A DNA stretch of 64,000 bases. It comes from Myxococcus dinghuensis. GTDB lineage: Bacteria; Myxococcota; Myxococcia; Myxococcales; Myxococcaceae. Location of the stretch: assembly GCF_024198235.1 (NCBI RefSeq), contig NZ_JAKCFB010000025.1, positions 1 through 64,000 on the forward strand. Direction: 5' to 3'. Of this stretch, positions 32,145 to 41,373 are shown in pieces (within the stretch, counting starts at the first letter, position 1; each line of letters starts with the position of its first letter). The translations under genes and the position numbers were made by a program. The notes under the pieces are model-generated. The model did not search any database and was not told where the DNA came from. It worked only from the letters and a program-made list of their open reading frames with translations.

Positions 32145-33206
32145 TCAGCTCACGCGCCGCAGCTCGAGCAGGTCCTCGGCGCGCAGCGCCCAGCGGGGCG
32201 CCGCGGGAAGCTGGGCGAGCGAGCCGGTCTGCACCGCCGGGAAGCCGTCGATCTGCGCGCCGTCCGGGAAGCTGGCGCCCTGCTTCACCAGGCTGCCGGC
32301 GCCGATGACGCAGCCCCGGCCCACGCGGCTGCCGTCGCAGAGCGTGGCGCCCGGCTCCACCACCGTGCCCGCGCCGATGACGCAGCCGCCCACCATGCAC
32401 CCCGGCCCGATGATGACGCCGTCCTCCAGCGTCAGCGTGCCGCCGGGCGACAGGTGCAGCACCGTGTTGGCGTGGATGCGCACCCCCGTGCCGATGCGCA
32501 GCGGCAGGTGCGACTCGCCGACGATCTTCACCCCCGGGCCGATGATGCACTGGGGGCCGATGACCACGTCACCCGTCACCTCGCACGACGAGAACAGCGT
32601 CGCGGACGGGTGGACGAGCGGGTGGCGGTCTCGGAAGGAGTAGAGCTGTCCCATGGGGGCATCCTCGGCGCGGTCTCTGGCGGAGAAGGAGGTGAGGGGT
32701 TGCTCCGGCAGCGAGAGGGTGCCGGAGCGCGAGGAGCGCAGCCGCTCCAGGTCCCCGGTGTCCACGCGACGGATGACGCGAGCGGGCCGGCCCGCGAGGA
32801 TGGAGTCGGCGAGCACCACCATGCCGGCGGGCACGAGCGTGCCCTCCGCGACGAGGCAGCGCTCGCCCAGGCGCACGCCCGGCATGAGGATGGCGCCCGA
32901 GCCCACCTCGCACAGGTTGCCCACCTCCGCGCCGAGCACCAGGCTCCGTGCGCCGAACGCGGCCTTCTCACCCACCATGACGGGCTGGTGTGGAGAGCCC
33001 ATGAGGGTGGCGTTCTCGCGGACGGCCGAGCCCGCACCCAGGCGGACGGCGCCCTGGAGGCCGCAGACGACGGCCCCCTGACTGATGGAGACGCCGGGAC
33101 CCAGGAACAACTGGCCCAGCACACGCGCGCTGCTGGCCAGACGGAAATGCGCGGTGTCCGGGTTCGGGGTCAGCCGGCTCACCGCACGGGAAGGACTCAT
33201 CACCAT
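32145..33206 (-). CDS. Double left-handed beta-helix (hexapeptide repeat) protein
   Basis: A 353-residue protein from the ATG at 33206 (an in-frame TTG lies 12 bp upstream; no strong ribosome binding site for either). It has two arrays of hexapeptide repeats of the type [LIV]-G-x-x-x-x. The first (about 25-145) has LGPGVSISQGAVVCG and GAEVGNLCEVGSGAILMPGV, and resembles gamma-carbonic anhydrase/YrdA-like transferases. The second (about 205-320) has GDVVIGPQCIIGPGVKIVG and GAGTVVEPGATLCDGSRVGRG. A linker (about 160-195) is polar. Such trimeric LbH proteins are usually acyltransferases or carbonic anhydrase relatives; no zinc-ligand trio is evident. Possible roles in sugar or lipid modification are inference. 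It is convergent with the protease terminator and divergent from the MATE exporter. Confidence 0.75.
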   Translation of the reverse strand: MVMSPSRAVSRLTPNPDTAHFRLASSARVLGQLFLGPGVSISQGAVVCGLQGAVRLGAGSAVRENATLMGSPHQPVMVGEKAAFGARSLVLGAEVGNLCEVGSGAILMPGVRLGERCLVAEGTLVPAGMVVLADSILAGRPARVIRRVDTGDLERLRSSRSGTLSLPEQPLTSFSARDRAEDAPMGQLYSFRDRHPLVHPSATLFSSCEVTGDVVIGPQCIIGPGVKIVGESHLPLRIGTGVRIHANTVLHLSPGGTLTLEDGVIIGPGCMVGGCVIGAGTVVEPGATLCDGSRVGRGCVIGAGSLVKQGASFPDGAQIDGFPAVQTGSLAQLPAAPRWALRAEDLLELRRVS

Positions 33207-33501
33207 GCGGACGCGCAACCTATACCGGATGCTCCGGCGTCAGGACGGCCCGGCGGCGCCGCCCGCTGTTCTCGTCAGGACGGGCCACCCCCGGGGGCTG
33301 CGTCCGCGGTGCGGCGGGACGTCCGTAAGTCGTGACTGGACTGCCACGCGGGGCGAGCGCCGTCCGCAGGGCCCGCCCGCCTTGCCGCCGAGCGGGCGGC
33401 GCCACCCGCGAGGTCAGGAGGTCCGGAGGCGGAGCGTCCCTGGACGCCGCCGCGCCTTCCTGCCAGAAGGGCCCGGGTGTAGGGCGGCTGGGAGGCTCGC
33501 A

Positions 33502-34944
33502 ATGTCGGACTCATCCATGGCGGGGACGCAGCCCCCGTCGAGTGGAGAGGGCGTGTCGTCGGAGGGGTTCTGGGCGTCGCTGAAGGAGGCGCTCCACGGC
33601 ACGGAGCGGGACCTGACGGGACTGCCGGTGCGGCGGGCCATCTTCCTGCTCGCCGTCCCCATGGTGCTGGAGATGGTGATGGAGTCCATCTTCGCCGTGG
33701 TGGACGTCTTCTTCGTCGGCCGGCTCGGCGCGGACGCGGTGGCGACGGTGGGCCTCACCGAATCGCTGCTCACCATCATCTACGCGGGCGCGGCGGGGCT
33801 GAGCATCGGCGCCACCGCGCTGGTGGCGCGTCGCGTCGGGGAGAAGGACCCGGAGCGCGCGGCGCGCACGGCGGTCCAGGCCATCGGCCTGGGCATGTTG
33901 GTCGCGGTGCCCCTGGGGTTGGGCGGCGTGTTCCTCGCCCGGCCGCTGATGTCGATGATGGGCGCCTCGCCGTGGGTGCTGGAGCACGGCATCGGCTACA
34001 CGCAGGTGATGCTCGGGGGCGTGGGCAGCGTGGTGCTGCTGTTCCTCATCAACGCCATCTTCCGGGGCGCGGGCGACGCGGCCATCGCCATGCGGGTGTT
34101 GTGGCTGGCCAACGCCCTGAACATCATCCTGGCCCCGCTGCTCATCTTCGGCGTGGGGCCGTTCCCGGAGCTGGGCGTCATGGGCGCCGCGGTGGCCACG
34201 ACCACCTGCCGGGGCTTGGGGGTGCTGTACCAGCTCTACCTGCTGTCGCGGGGCAAGGGCCGGCTGCGCGTGCGGCGCGAGCACCTGCGCCTGGAGCCCG
34301 GGACGATGCTGGCGATGCTCCGCCTGTCCGGCGCGGGCACCCTCCAGTCGCTGGTGAGCACGACGAGCTGGGTGGTGCTGTCGCGCATCGTCGCCACCTT
34401 CGGCAGCACGGCGGTGGCGGGCTACACCATCGCCATGCGCATCGTGCTCTTCGCGCTCCTGCCGTCCTGGGGGCTGGCGAGCGCGGCGGCCACCATGGTG
34501 GGGCAGAGCCTGGGGGCGAAGCAGCCGGAGCGGGGCGAGCGCGCGGTGTGGACCGCGGGGCACATCAACGCCGTCTTCCTGGGGACCGTGGGGGTGTTGT
34601 TCTTCCTCTTCCCCTCGCCGCTGGTGGGCGCGTTCTCCGACGACGCGGTGGTGGTGGACCACGCGGCGCACGCCCTGCGCATCATCAGCGTCAGCTTCCT
34701 CTTCTACGCCTACGGCATGGTGCTGACGCAGTCCTTCAACGGCGCGGGGGACACCACCACGCCCACGCTCATCAACGTCTTCTGCGCCTGGGTGCTGGAG
34801 ATGCCGCTGGCGTGGGCGCTGTCGGGGCCGCTGGGCCTGGGCCCCTCGGGCGTGTTCCTCTCCCTGACGGTGTCGTTCTCCGTGCTGACCCTCATCTCGA
34901 TGGTCCTCTTCCGCCGCGGGGCCTGGAAGCTGCGGCAGGTGTAG
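33502..34944 (+). CDS. MATE-family multidrug/toxin efflux protein
   Basis: A 480-residue inner-membrane transporter with 12 hydrophobic segments from about residue 50 onward. The usual MATE landmarks are present: RAIFLLAVPMVLEMVMESIF (helix 1), VDVFFVGRLGADAVATVGL (helix 2 start), the GLSIGATALVARRVGE loop, and in the second half FGSTAVAGYTIAMR and QSLGAKQPERGERA. These cation-antiport exporters remove drugs, dyes or secondary metabolites. The ATG at 33502 has GGGAGG 8-10 nt upstream and gives the normal family length; the frame stays open for another 139 codons without membrane segments. It ends 8 bp before a stem-loop and appears to be transcribed alone. Confidence 0.92.
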   Translation: MSDSSMAGTQPPSSGEGVSSEGFWASLKEALHGTERDLTGLPVRRAIFLLAVPMVLEMVMESIFAVVDVFFVGRLGADAVATVGLTESLLTIIYAGAAGLSIGATALVARRVGEKDPERAARTAVQAIGLGMLVAVPLGLGGVFLARPLMSMMGASPWVLEHGIGYTQVMLGGVGSVVLLFLINAIFRGAGDAAIAMRVLWLANALNIILAPLLIFGVGPFPELGVMGAAVATTTCRGLGVLYQLYLLSRGKGRLRVRREHLRLEPGTMLAMLRLSGAGTLQSLVSTTSWVVLSRIVATFGSTAVAGYTIAMRIVLFALLPSWGLASAAATMVGQSLGAKQPERGERAVWTAGHINAVFLGTVGVLFFLFPSPLVGAFSDDAVVVDHAAHALRIISVSFLFYAYGMVLTQSFNGAGDTTTPTLINVFCAWVLEMPLAWALSGPLGLGPSGVFLSLTVSFSVLTLISMVLFRRGAWKLRQV

Positions 34945-34952
34945 CGCGCCCG

Positions 34953-34983
34953 GTCGCCCTGGCGCCCCTGTGCGCCAGGCGAC
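34953..34983 (+). terminator. Stem-loop after the MATE gene
   Basis: A 12-bp stem with one bulged C: GTCGCC and TGGCGC on the left (34953-34965), GCGCCAGGCGAC on the right (34972-34983). It starts 8 bp after the stop at 34944. No T-run follows. Confidence 0.55.
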
Positions 34984-35063
34984 ATGGCACGTGGCGTGCG
35001 CGGGCCCCGGGTTGGCGGGGCCGCGGGGCGTTCCTACTCCTCCCTGGCATCGGGAGGGTTCGC

Positions 35064-35657
35064 ATGCTCCGCACGTCATCCGCGTCGGGCGCCAGGTGGC
35101 TGCCCGCGTGCTTGCTCCTCGTCGGCTGCGGCTCCTCGCTGGGGATGCCGGACGAGGCGGCCGTCTGCGAGGGCTTCTCGTGCAGCGCCGGCACCTGCTT
35201 CTCCAACGCGGGGCAGCCCATGTGCCGCTGCGGACCGTGGGAGGCCGCGGCGGGCGTGTCCTGCAAGGTGGCGCGCTACACGGTGGCGGACGACCACGGC
35301 GGCTCGCCGGCGCTGGCCACGCCGCTGGCGCTCGACGCGCCCTTCCAGGACGCGCGCATCAACTCCGAGCCGCAGGGCACCGAGGACTTCGACCTGTTCC
35401 GCTTCGACGACGCCCGGCCGGGACACGCCTATTCCTTCCACTGCGAGGGCCTGACGCTGCCCTTCTGCGACGTGCGGCTGCTCGCCTCGACGGGGCGCCC
35501 GGTGACGGACCTGATGCAGTACGGCCGGGAGGGCATGTGGCTCTTCAGGCCGGACCGTCCGGGCGTCTGGTTCATCGAGGTCACCGGCGCGGGGGCCGTG
35601 GGGACGTATCGCTTCACGCTGCGAGACCTGGGGCCGGACACGTCCGCCCGGCCGTGA
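35064..35657 (+). CDS. Lipoprotein with Cys-rich head and beta-sandwich tail
   Basis: A 197-residue lipoprotein. GGGAGGG precedes the ATG at 35064, and the signal ends in the lipobox LLVGC at about residue 22. After it comes a short six-cysteine, EGF-like stretch (VCEGFSCSAGTCFSNAGQ, then MCRCGPW and a further Cys). The rest (about 85-190) has the layout of a bacterial PPC-type beta-sandwich: EDFDLFRFDDARPGHAYSF, then GVWFIEVTGAGAVGTYRFTL. It lies between the MATE exporter and an exported amidohydrolase on the same strand, 86 bp before the latter. A role at the outer membrane or surface is likely; specific function unknown. Confidence 0.75.
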   Translation: MLRTSSASGARWLPACLLLVGCGSSLGMPDEAAVCEGFSCSAGTCFSNAGQPMCRCGPWEAAAGVSCKVARYTVADDHGGSPALATPLALDAPFQDARINSEPQGTEDFDLFRFDDARPGHAYSFHCEGLTLPFCDVRLLASTGRPVTDLMQYGREGMWLFRPDRPGVWFIEVTGAGAVGTYRFTLRDLGPDTSARP

Positions 35658-35743
35658 GGCCCGGTCCGGGTCGCTCCGCGCGTGCGCGGGGAGTCCCTCT
35701 GCCGGGGTGGGTGGCTTGACTCGCGCTCGGCGGGCGCGCGGCA

Positions 35744-37072
35744 ATGCGCGTCATGCGAAACCTCGTCCTCGGCTGCTCCCTCCTCGTGGGCCTGTCCGCA
35801 TCGGCGGCGGCGCCAGCGGAGTCCTATGTCCTCAAGGCCGCGCGCCTGTTCGACGCGAAGGCGGGGCGGCTCGTCAGCCCGGGCGTGGTGGTGGTGACGG
35901 GCGGCAAGGTGGCGGCGGTGGGCGCGGGGGCGAAGGCGCCGGAGGGCGCGCGCGTGGTGGAGCTGGGGGACGCCACGCTCCTGCCTGGCTTCATGGACGC
36001 GCACACGCACCTGACGGGCGAGGCGGGGGACGACTGGCGCCAGGACCTCATCGATTCGTTCCAGCACACCATCCCGGAGCAGACGTTGGAGGCGCTGCCG
36101 CGCGCGCGGGTGACGCTGATGGCGGGCTTCACCACGGTGCGCAACCTGGGGGCGGAGGACTTCATCGACGTGGGGCTGCGCAACGCCATCCGTCGCGGGC
36201 TGGCGGTGGGGCCGCGCATCATCACCGCCACCGCGGGGCTGGGGAGCACGGGTGGGCACTGCGACGCGGGCAACTCCTGGCGCAAGGGGCTCCTGGCGGA
36301 CGAGACGGGCGCGGGCGTGGCGGATGGCCCGGAGGCGCTGCGGGCCAAGGTGCGTGAGAGCGTGAAGTACGGCGCGGACCTCATCAAGGTCTGCGCCACC
36401 GGCGGCGTGCTCAGCATGAACGCGGACGTGGACTCACCCCAACTGACCCAGGCGGAGCTGGACGCCATCGTCGACGAGGCGCACGCGCGCAAGCGCAAGG
36501 TGGCCGCCCACGCGCACGGCGCGGAGGGGGCGAAGCGGGCCATCCGCGCGGGGGTGGACTCCATCGAGCACGGCTCGTTCCTGGACGACGAGGCGCTCGA
36601 CCTGATGAAGCGCAAGGGCACCTGGTTCGTGCCCACGTGCATGGCGTTCCAGGGCGTGAAGGAGCGCGCGGACAAGGGCCAGTTGCCCGAGGACAACATC
36701 CGCAAGGTGCGCGCGGTGGAGGAGGCGCGCCGTCAGGCCCTGCGCAAGGCCCTGGCGCGCGGCGTGCGCATCGCCTTCGGCACGGACGCGGGGGTCTTCG
36801 CGCATGGTCGCAACGCGGGGGAGTTCGCGCTCCTGGTGGAGGCGGGCCTGTCGCCGGTGGAGGCCCTGCGGGCGGCGACGGTGAACACGGCGGAGCTGCT
36901 CGGTGTGTCCGCCACCCTGGGCACGCTGGAGCCCGGGAAGGTGGCGGACGTGGTGGCCGTGCCGGGGGACCCGCTCCAGGACATCCGCAAGACGGAGGCC
37001 GTCTTCTTCGTGATGAAGGAGGGCGTCATCCACCGCCACGACGCGGGCGCCACGCCCACCGTGGCGCGCTGA
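35744..37072 (+). CDS. Exported metal-dependent amidohydrolase (prolidase/imidazolonepropionase-like)
   Basis: A 442-residue protein with a Sec-type signal (1-23, LVLGCSLLVGLSASAAA). Amidohydrolase-superfamily metal sites are visible in order: MDAHTHLTG (HxH), DLIKVCATGG (probable carboxylated Lys), VAAHAHGAEG, SIEHGSF and FGTDAGVF (catalytic Asp). The C-terminal strand block ends with LGTLEPGKVADVVAVPGDPL, the usual return to the beta-sandwich. This is the subgroup containing Sgx9260-like Xaa-Arg/Xaa-Pro dipeptidases and related periplasmic dipeptidases, so cleavage of peptides or acylated amino acids is the best guess. An in-frame ATG at 35753 is an alternative start. It is probably co-directional but not coupled with the lipoprotein upstream. 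Confidence 0.88.
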   Translation: MRVMRNLVLGCSLLVGLSASAAAPAESYVLKAARLFDAKAGRLVSPGVVVVTGGKVAAVGAGAKAPEGARVVELGDATLLPGFMDAHTHLTGEAGDDWRQDLIDSFQHTIPEQTLEALPRARVTLMAGFTTVRNLGAEDFIDVGLRNAIRRGLAVGPRIITATAGLGSTGGHCDAGNSWRKGLLADETGAGVADGPEALRAKVRESVKYGADLIKVCATGGVLSMNADVDSPQLTQAELDAIVDEAHARKRKVAAHAHGAEGAKRAIRAGVDSIEHGSFLDDEALDLMKRKGTWFVPTCMAFQGVKERADKGQLPEDNIRKVRAVEEARRQALRKALARGVRIAFGTDAGVFAHGRNAGEFALLVEAGLSPVEALRAATVNTAELLGVSATLGTLEPGKVADVVAVPGDPLQDIRKTEAVFFVMKEGVIHRHDAGATPTVAR

Positions 37073-37084
37073 GGACCTCGCGGA

Positions 37085-37375
37085 CTACTCGAGGGCGTCG
37101 AGCGACATCCGCCGCGCGGGCGCCGTGCCCGCGTGGCCACCGCTGTGCGTGGTGCGGCGCACGGCCGTGCCATCCGTCTTGGGCGCGCCGGAGCGGACGT
37201 CGCGGCGGCGGTAGCGCTGCTCGGCCTCTTCAGGACCCGCGACGGGGGTGGGCAGGGATGCCGAGTCGGACGAGGACTCGTCGAACGAACGCTCCGCGGA
37301 CGGGGTCGCGGACGAGGTCGTCGCGCAACCCGTGGCGATGAGCAGCAGACATGGCATCCAGAGGACCGCACGCAT
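37085..37375 (-). CDS. Small lipoprotein, unknown function
   Basis: A 96-residue lipoprotein from the ATG at 37375: MRAVLWMPCLLLIATGCATT, lipobox IATGC. The mature part is Ser/Glu-rich then Arg-rich and appears unstructured, with no recognised domain. It is convergent with the amidohydrolase gene (12 bp between stops) and divergent from the small secreted protein at 37693. A longer in-frame reading to 37414 has no ribosome binding site. Confidence 0.6.
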   Translation of the reverse strand: MRAVLWMPCLLLIATGCATTSSATPSAERSFDESSSDSASLPTPVAGPEEAEQRYRRRDVRSGAPKTDGTAVRRTTHSGGHAGTAPARRMSLDALE

Positions 37376-37692
37376 TTCCGTACTCCCAGGGCCTCCCAGT
37401 GGGGAGCGGCCCATGGACGCAACGGTAACGTCGTGGTCTGACAGGTCCTGTCCAGCGCGGCTGGAAGGCCCGTCGCGCCGGTTGGATGGTTGGCGCGGAG
37501 GGGTGAGGCGCGCCGGGGCCTCGCCCCTGCCTGGAGGGTGGCGCGGTGTCGGGTGCCCACCGCGTGCGGGCGTGTGACCTTCACGTAGCGGACGACGCCA
37601 GGTGCCGCGCCGGTTCCGCCGGAGGGCGTGGCGCTATGGGGAGCACGCGCATGTCGCGCCGCTCATCAGGGCATTGCACGAGAGGGACGCAC
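37376..37692. other. 317-bp divergent intergenic region
   Basis: This lies between the small lipoprotein (minus) and the small secreted protein (plus). It contains a short perfect inverted repeat GACAGG-T-CCTGTC (37440-37452) and the AGAGGGA ribosome binding site of the plus-strand gene just before 37693. I see no supported gene in it. Confidence 0.6.
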
Positions 37693-38139
37693 GTGGACCT
37701 CACCCCCATCCGACTCATGTTGTGGGCTCCCGGCCTGCTGTTGGCCACCCCCGCCGCCGCAGGACCGTGGTTCCCCTGCGGTAGCTTCTCCGACCTGAAC
37801 CTCACGAAGAACTGCCAGCTCGACCGGTACCCCGTCACGCATTTCGAGTACGCCATCCAGTACAACAGCGCGGAGCCGCTCCCGGTGGTGTGCACGACGT
37901 GGAACTACGGGTTCCGCATCTACAACAAGCTGCCCATCGTGGTGGAGTCGGACAATCCGCAGGGGGTGATGCGGTGGGGCGGCGCCATCTTCTACACGGC
38001 GACCACGGCCTCGGATGACGACACCTGCGGCGTGGGCACGTGGCGCCACAAGTATTGGCGGCTGGACCAGAACAACACGGTGACGACGGCCTGGACCAAC
38101 GGCTGTCTCAACCTCCCGCTCCTCTGTCGCGAGCGGTAG
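37693..38139 (+). CDS. Small secreted protein with two disulphides, unknown function
   Basis: A 148-residue protein. The start is GTG at 37693 with AGAGGGA about 6 nt upstream and a good signal peptide (LMLWAPGLLLATPAAAG). The mature chain has six cysteines (FPCGSF, NCQLDR, VVCTTW, DTCGVG, GCLNL, LCRER) and many Tyr/Trp residues, suggesting a disulphide-stabilised beta fold. No family recognised. It ends 16 bp before the stop of a convergent Cys-rich lipoprotein gene. Confidence 0.68.
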   Translation: MDLTPIRLMLWAPGLLLATPAAAGPWFPCGSFSDLNLTKNCQLDRYPVTHFEYAIQYNSAEPLPVVCTTWNYGFRIYNKLPIVVESDNPQGVMRWGGAIFYTATTASDDDTCGVGTWRHKYWRLDQNNTVTTAWTNGCLNLPLLCRER

Positions 38140-38155
38140 GGCCTCGCGAGAGGGC

Positions 38156-38569
38156 TCAGGGGCAATAGGGGCAGGAAGGCATGCCCGGGTTGTCCGACTC
38201 GAACTGGGCGTAGACGCGGCAGTTGTCGTCGCGCTTCGCCGGCTGGCCCTGGCAGCCATAGGTGTAGGCCGCCTGGCAGAAGCTGGAGGACTGCGGGTCC
38301 GCCGTCGGCCCGGAGTAGGGCGTGTTGCACGCGCCCGAGCTCCCGCCGCATTGCTTCACGCTGTCCGCCAGCTCCGAATACGAGCACGTGCTCTGCTCTC
38401 CGTAGGCGGAGCACGAGCTGTCCGTCGGGCACCACTTGCAGGCGTTGGCGACGTACTCGCTCGCGCACGCCGAGCAGGTGGACGCCTGGGCGCAGACATC
38501 GTCCTCGCTGCAGGCCGACAGAGCCCATGGCAACACGAGCAACACGAGCAATGAGGCGAAGCGGGCCAC
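38156..38569 (-). CDS. Cys-rich lipoprotein with PSI-like cysteine pattern
   Basis: A 137-residue lipoprotein, starting at GTG 38569 with GGAG 5 nt upstream. A longer in-frame reading to 38677 lacks a ribosome binding site and puts the signal in the middle. The signal ends with LSAC. The next 50 residues carry cysteines spaced C-x5-C-x2-C-x8-C-x2-C-x5-C, including CKWC, similar to the PSI (plexin-semaphorin-integrin) knot that myxobacterial surface proteins often carry. More cysteines follow (CGGSSGACN, CQAAYTYGCQG, CPYC). Likely an outer-surface protein; the ligand is unknown. It is convergent with the small secreted protein and follows, on its strand, the iron-type ABC operon. Confidence 0.7.
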   Translation of the reverse strand: MARFASLLVLLVLPWALSACSEDDVCAQASTCSACASEYVANACKWCPTDSSCSAYGEQSTCSYSELADSVKQCGGSSGACNTPYSGPTADPQSSSFCQAAYTYGCQGQPAKRDDNCRVYAQFESDNPGMPSCPYCP

Positions 38570-38677
38570 GGGGACTCCGGAGTCGGGGGGACCGGAATCG
38601 TTTCCCGAGTCAGGCTCCCCCCGCAATGAGTCGAAAGCAATCCAGGGCCGCGGATGCTCTGATAGCGAGAAAGACAA

Positions 38678-39709
38678 TCAACCCCGGTGAAACAGGCGTG
38701 CCTTCCTGAGCTGGACGTGGAGTATCTGGCTGGCGCGGGCCTCGCGCGGTGGGCCCACCACGCGCAGCAGGGTGCCGTCGACGGGGAAGCGGTACTCGGC
38801 GGCGTGGCCGAGGAACAGGCGCGCGGAGAGGGGCAGCGGGGTGCCGTGCTCGCCCAGGTCGAGGTCCTCGGGGCGCACCACCAGGGTGGAGGGCCCGTCG
38901 CTGGCGCGGCACTCCGGGGGCAGGGGGAAGCGGGTGCCCCCGGGCGTCAGGAAGGCGCCGTCGCGCACCTCGCCCTCCAACACGTTCGCTCCGCCGACGA
39001 AGCCCGCGACGAAGGGCGTGGCGGGCTCGTGGTACAGCACCTCGGGCGTGTCCACCTGCTCGATGACGCCCCGGTTGAGCACGGCGATGCGGTCCGACAG
39101 CGCGAGCGCCTCGCCCTGGTCGTGGGTGACGAAGACCATGGTGGTGCCCAGCCGGGCGCGCAGCGCCGCGATTTCGGCGCGCAGCTCCTCGCGCAGCGCC
39201 GCGTCCAGGTTGGACAGGGGCTCGTCGAGCAGCAGCACGCGCGGCCCGGCCACCAGCGCGCGCGCCAGCGCCACGCGCTGGAGCTGGCCTCCGGACAGCT
39301 CGTGGGGCCTGCGACTCGCCAGCCCCTCCAGCCGCACCCACCGCAGCGCCTCGCGCACGCGCGTGGCCACCTCCGCCTTCGGCAGGCGGCGCAGCGTCAG
39401 CGGGTACGCGACGTTCTGCTCCACCGTGCGGTGCGGCCACACGGCGTAGCTCTGGAACACCATGCCCAGGCCGCGCTTCTCGGGCGGCACGCGCACGCCC
39501 GGCCCGGCCACCGTCTCCCCGCCGATGCGGATGACGCCCGCGTCCGGGTGCTCCAGGCCCGCGAGCATGCGCAGCGTCGTCGTCTTGCCGCAGCCGGAGG
39601 GGCCCAGCAGCGAGACGAGCTCGCCCTCGCGCACGTCCAGGCTCAGCCCGCGCACCACCTGCGTGGCGCCGTAGGACTTGAACAGCCCCTCCAGGGAGAT
39701 TGCCGCCAT
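38678..39709 (-). CDS. fbpC: ABC importer ATPase, ferric-iron (FbpC) type
   Basis: A 343-residue ATPase. Motifs: Walker A GPSGCGKT, Q-loop MVFQSYAVWPHRTVEQNV, signature LSGGQLQRVALARAL, Walker B VLLLDEPLSNLD, H-loop VFVTHDQGEA. The C-terminal 110 residues form the TOBE/OB regulatory extension expected in FbpC/PotA/MalK-like importers. The ATG at 39709 overlaps the stop of the permease gene by one base (TGATG), so translation is coupled. Together with the double-domain permease and the solute-binding lipoprotein it makes a complete binding-protein-dependent importer. Ferric iron is the best match of the set, but spermidine or phosphonate systems share this layout. Confidence 0.88.
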   Translation of the reverse strand: MAAISLEGLFKSYGATQVVRGLSLDVREGELVSLLGPSGCGKTTTLRMLAGLEHPDAGVIRIGGETVAGPGVRVPPEKRGLGMVFQSYAVWPHRTVEQNVAYPLTLRRLPKAEVATRVREALRWVRLEGLASRRPHELSGGQLQRVALARALVAGPRVLLLDEPLSNLDAALREELRAEIAALRARLGTTMVFVTHDQGEALALSDRIAVLNRGVIEQVDTPEVLYHEPATPFVAGFVGGANVLEGEVRDGAFLTPGGTRFPLPPECRASDGPSTLVVRPEDLDLGEHGTPLPLSARLFLGHAAEYRFPVDGTLLRVVGPPREARASQILHVQLRKARLFHRG

Positions 39710-41373
39710 CACCGCGCCTCCGCCGCGCGCCGCCCCAGCAGCGCGAGCACCCCCTGTCCCACCGCCACGAGCGCGACGAACGCGCACGCCAGCACCGCCG
39801 CCGCCGCCGGGTCCGCGTAGCTCTGGAGGTCGAAGAGCAGCTTGCCCAGCACCTCCGAGCCCGCCGGGACCAGCAGGACGGACATGGTGATCTCCGTCGC
39901 GCACGCCAGGAAGGTCAGCACGAAGGCCGCCAGCAGCGCGGGCCGCAAGAGGGGCAGCGTCGCGTCCCGGAAGGCCCGCGTGGGCCCCGCGCCGCTCACC
40001 CGCGCCGCCTCCGCCAACGACGGGTCGAGCTGCGCCAGCGCCTCCGCGCCGTTGCGCGTGCCCAGCGCCAGGTACTTCCCCGCGTACGCCACGAGCAGCA
40101 GCCACGGCGTATGCGCCAGCGCGAGCACGAACGCCACCCGCTCCAGGAGGATGAAGCGCCAGTCGCGGGAGAAGGCCACGAGCAGCGCCAGGGCCAGCAC
40201 CGTGCCCGGCACCGCGTAGGGCCACACCGCCAGCGCCTCCACGCCCGCGCCCAGGCGGCGGAAGGCCCGCTGGAGCAGCGCCGCCCCGAGCCCCAGCGCG
40301 CACACCAGCGCCCCGGCCCCCGTCGCCAGGAGCAGGCTCAGGCCCGTGGCCCGCAGCGTGCGCGGCGCCCACAGCACCCCGGACCAGTGCGCCAGCGTCA
40401 GTTCCCCCCACGCCAGCCGCGCGCCGAAGCCGCGCTGGAGCGACGTGAGCACCAGCGCCCCCAGGGGCAGCAGCACCAACACCGCGCAGCCCAGGGCCAC
40501 GGCCGCGCCCGCGACCGCGCGCCCTCGACCCAGCGCGAACGGGCGCGAGGCCAGGCCCTTGCCCGCGCTCAACCGCACCCGCCCGGAGCGCCCCAGGGCC
40601 CATGTCGCCAGCAGCGCCACCGGCGTGAGCAGGAGGAGCCCGAGCGCCAACGCGGACGCGCGCCCCAGCCCCTCGTCGGCGCGCAGCACCAGCTCGTAGA
40701 TGCGCGTGGTCAGCACCCGCGTGGGCGGCGACGCGGACACGCCCAGCAGGTAGGGCACGCCGAACGAGGACGCCGCCATCAGGAACACCATCACCGCGCC
40801 GGACGACAGGGAGGGCAGCGCCAGCGGCAGCGTCGTCGTCAGCAGCGCCCGCGCCGGCGAGGCGCCACACACGCGCGCGGCCTCCTCCAACGCCGGGTCC
40901 ACGCGCCGCATCGCCGCGCCTCCCGCCAGCAGCACCAGCGGCAGTCCGGACACGCCCTCCACGAAGGCGATGCCCACCGGGCCGTGGATGTCGAGCGTCC
41001 CCTCGCCCAGCAGCCGGTTGAGGTAGCCCGCGCGGGGGCTCGCCAACGACAGCCAGCCCATCCCCCAGATGAAGGCGGGGATGGCCGACGGCAGGGTGAA
41101 GAGCACCGCGTACGCGCCGCGCAGCGGCAGGTCCGTGCGGAACAGCAGCAGCGCCAGGGGCGCGCCCAACACGAGCGCCAGCGCCGCCGCGCCGGTGGAG
41201 ATGGCGAGCGTGTTGACGAGCGCGCCCGTCTCCGCCGCGAGCCCCTCCAGCGCCCCGGCCGCGCCCAGGCCCCGGGCCAGCAGGAAGACGACGGGGCCCA
41301 CCGCGAAGACGACGAGCGGCGCGAGCCACGCGGCCAGCCCCACCCAGCGCAGCGGTGTCGCGGGGGCGCTCAT
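39709..41373 (-). CDS. fbpB: ABC importer permease, fused two-domain (FbpB type)
   Basis: A 554-residue inner-membrane protein with about 12 membrane helices and two copies of the permease EAA loop: LEEAARVCGASPARALLTTT (first half) and LAEAARVSGAGPTRAFRDAT (second half). This fused arrangement (two BPD_transp_1 domains in one chain) is typical of FbpB/SfuB ferric-iron importers. The ATG at 41373 overlaps the stop of the binding-protein gene (4-bp overlap), and its stop overlaps the ATPase start. It moves the substrate released by the lipoprotein across the inner membrane. The internal proline- and glycine-rich loops are of normal length. Confidence 0.88.
   Translation of the reverse strand: MSAPATPLRWVGLAAWLAPLVVFAVGPVVFLLARGLGAAGALEGLAAETGALVNTLAISTGAAALALVLGAPLALLLFRTDLPLRGAYAVLFTLPSAIPAFIWGMGWLSLASPRAGYLNRLLGEGTLDIHGPVGIAFVEGVSGLPLVLLAGGAAMRRVDPALEEAARVCGASPARALLTTTLPLALPSLSSGAVMVFLMAASSFGVPYLLGVSASPPTRVLTTRIYELVLRADEGLGRASALALGLLLLTPVALLATWALGRSGRVRLSAGKGLASRPFALGRGRAVAGAAVALGCAVLVLLPLGALVLTSLQRGFGARLAWGELTLAHWSGVLWAPRTLRATGLSLLLATGAGALVCALGLGAALLQRAFRRLGAGVEALAVWPYAVPGTVLALALLVAFSRDWRFILLERVAFVLALAHTPWLLLVAYAGKYLALGTRNGAEALAQLDPSLAEAARVSGAGPTRAFRDATLPLLRPALLAAFVLTFLACATEITMSVLLVPAGSEVLGKLLFDLQSYADPAAAAVLACAFVALVAVGQGVLALLGRRAAEAR

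Noticed and set aside
38520..38550. Short 9-bp direct repeat CAACACGAG/CAACACGAG near the PSI-like lipoprotein start
   Set aside because: Encodes Val-Leu-Leu of the signal peptide; ordinary low-complexity hydrophobic coding sequence.
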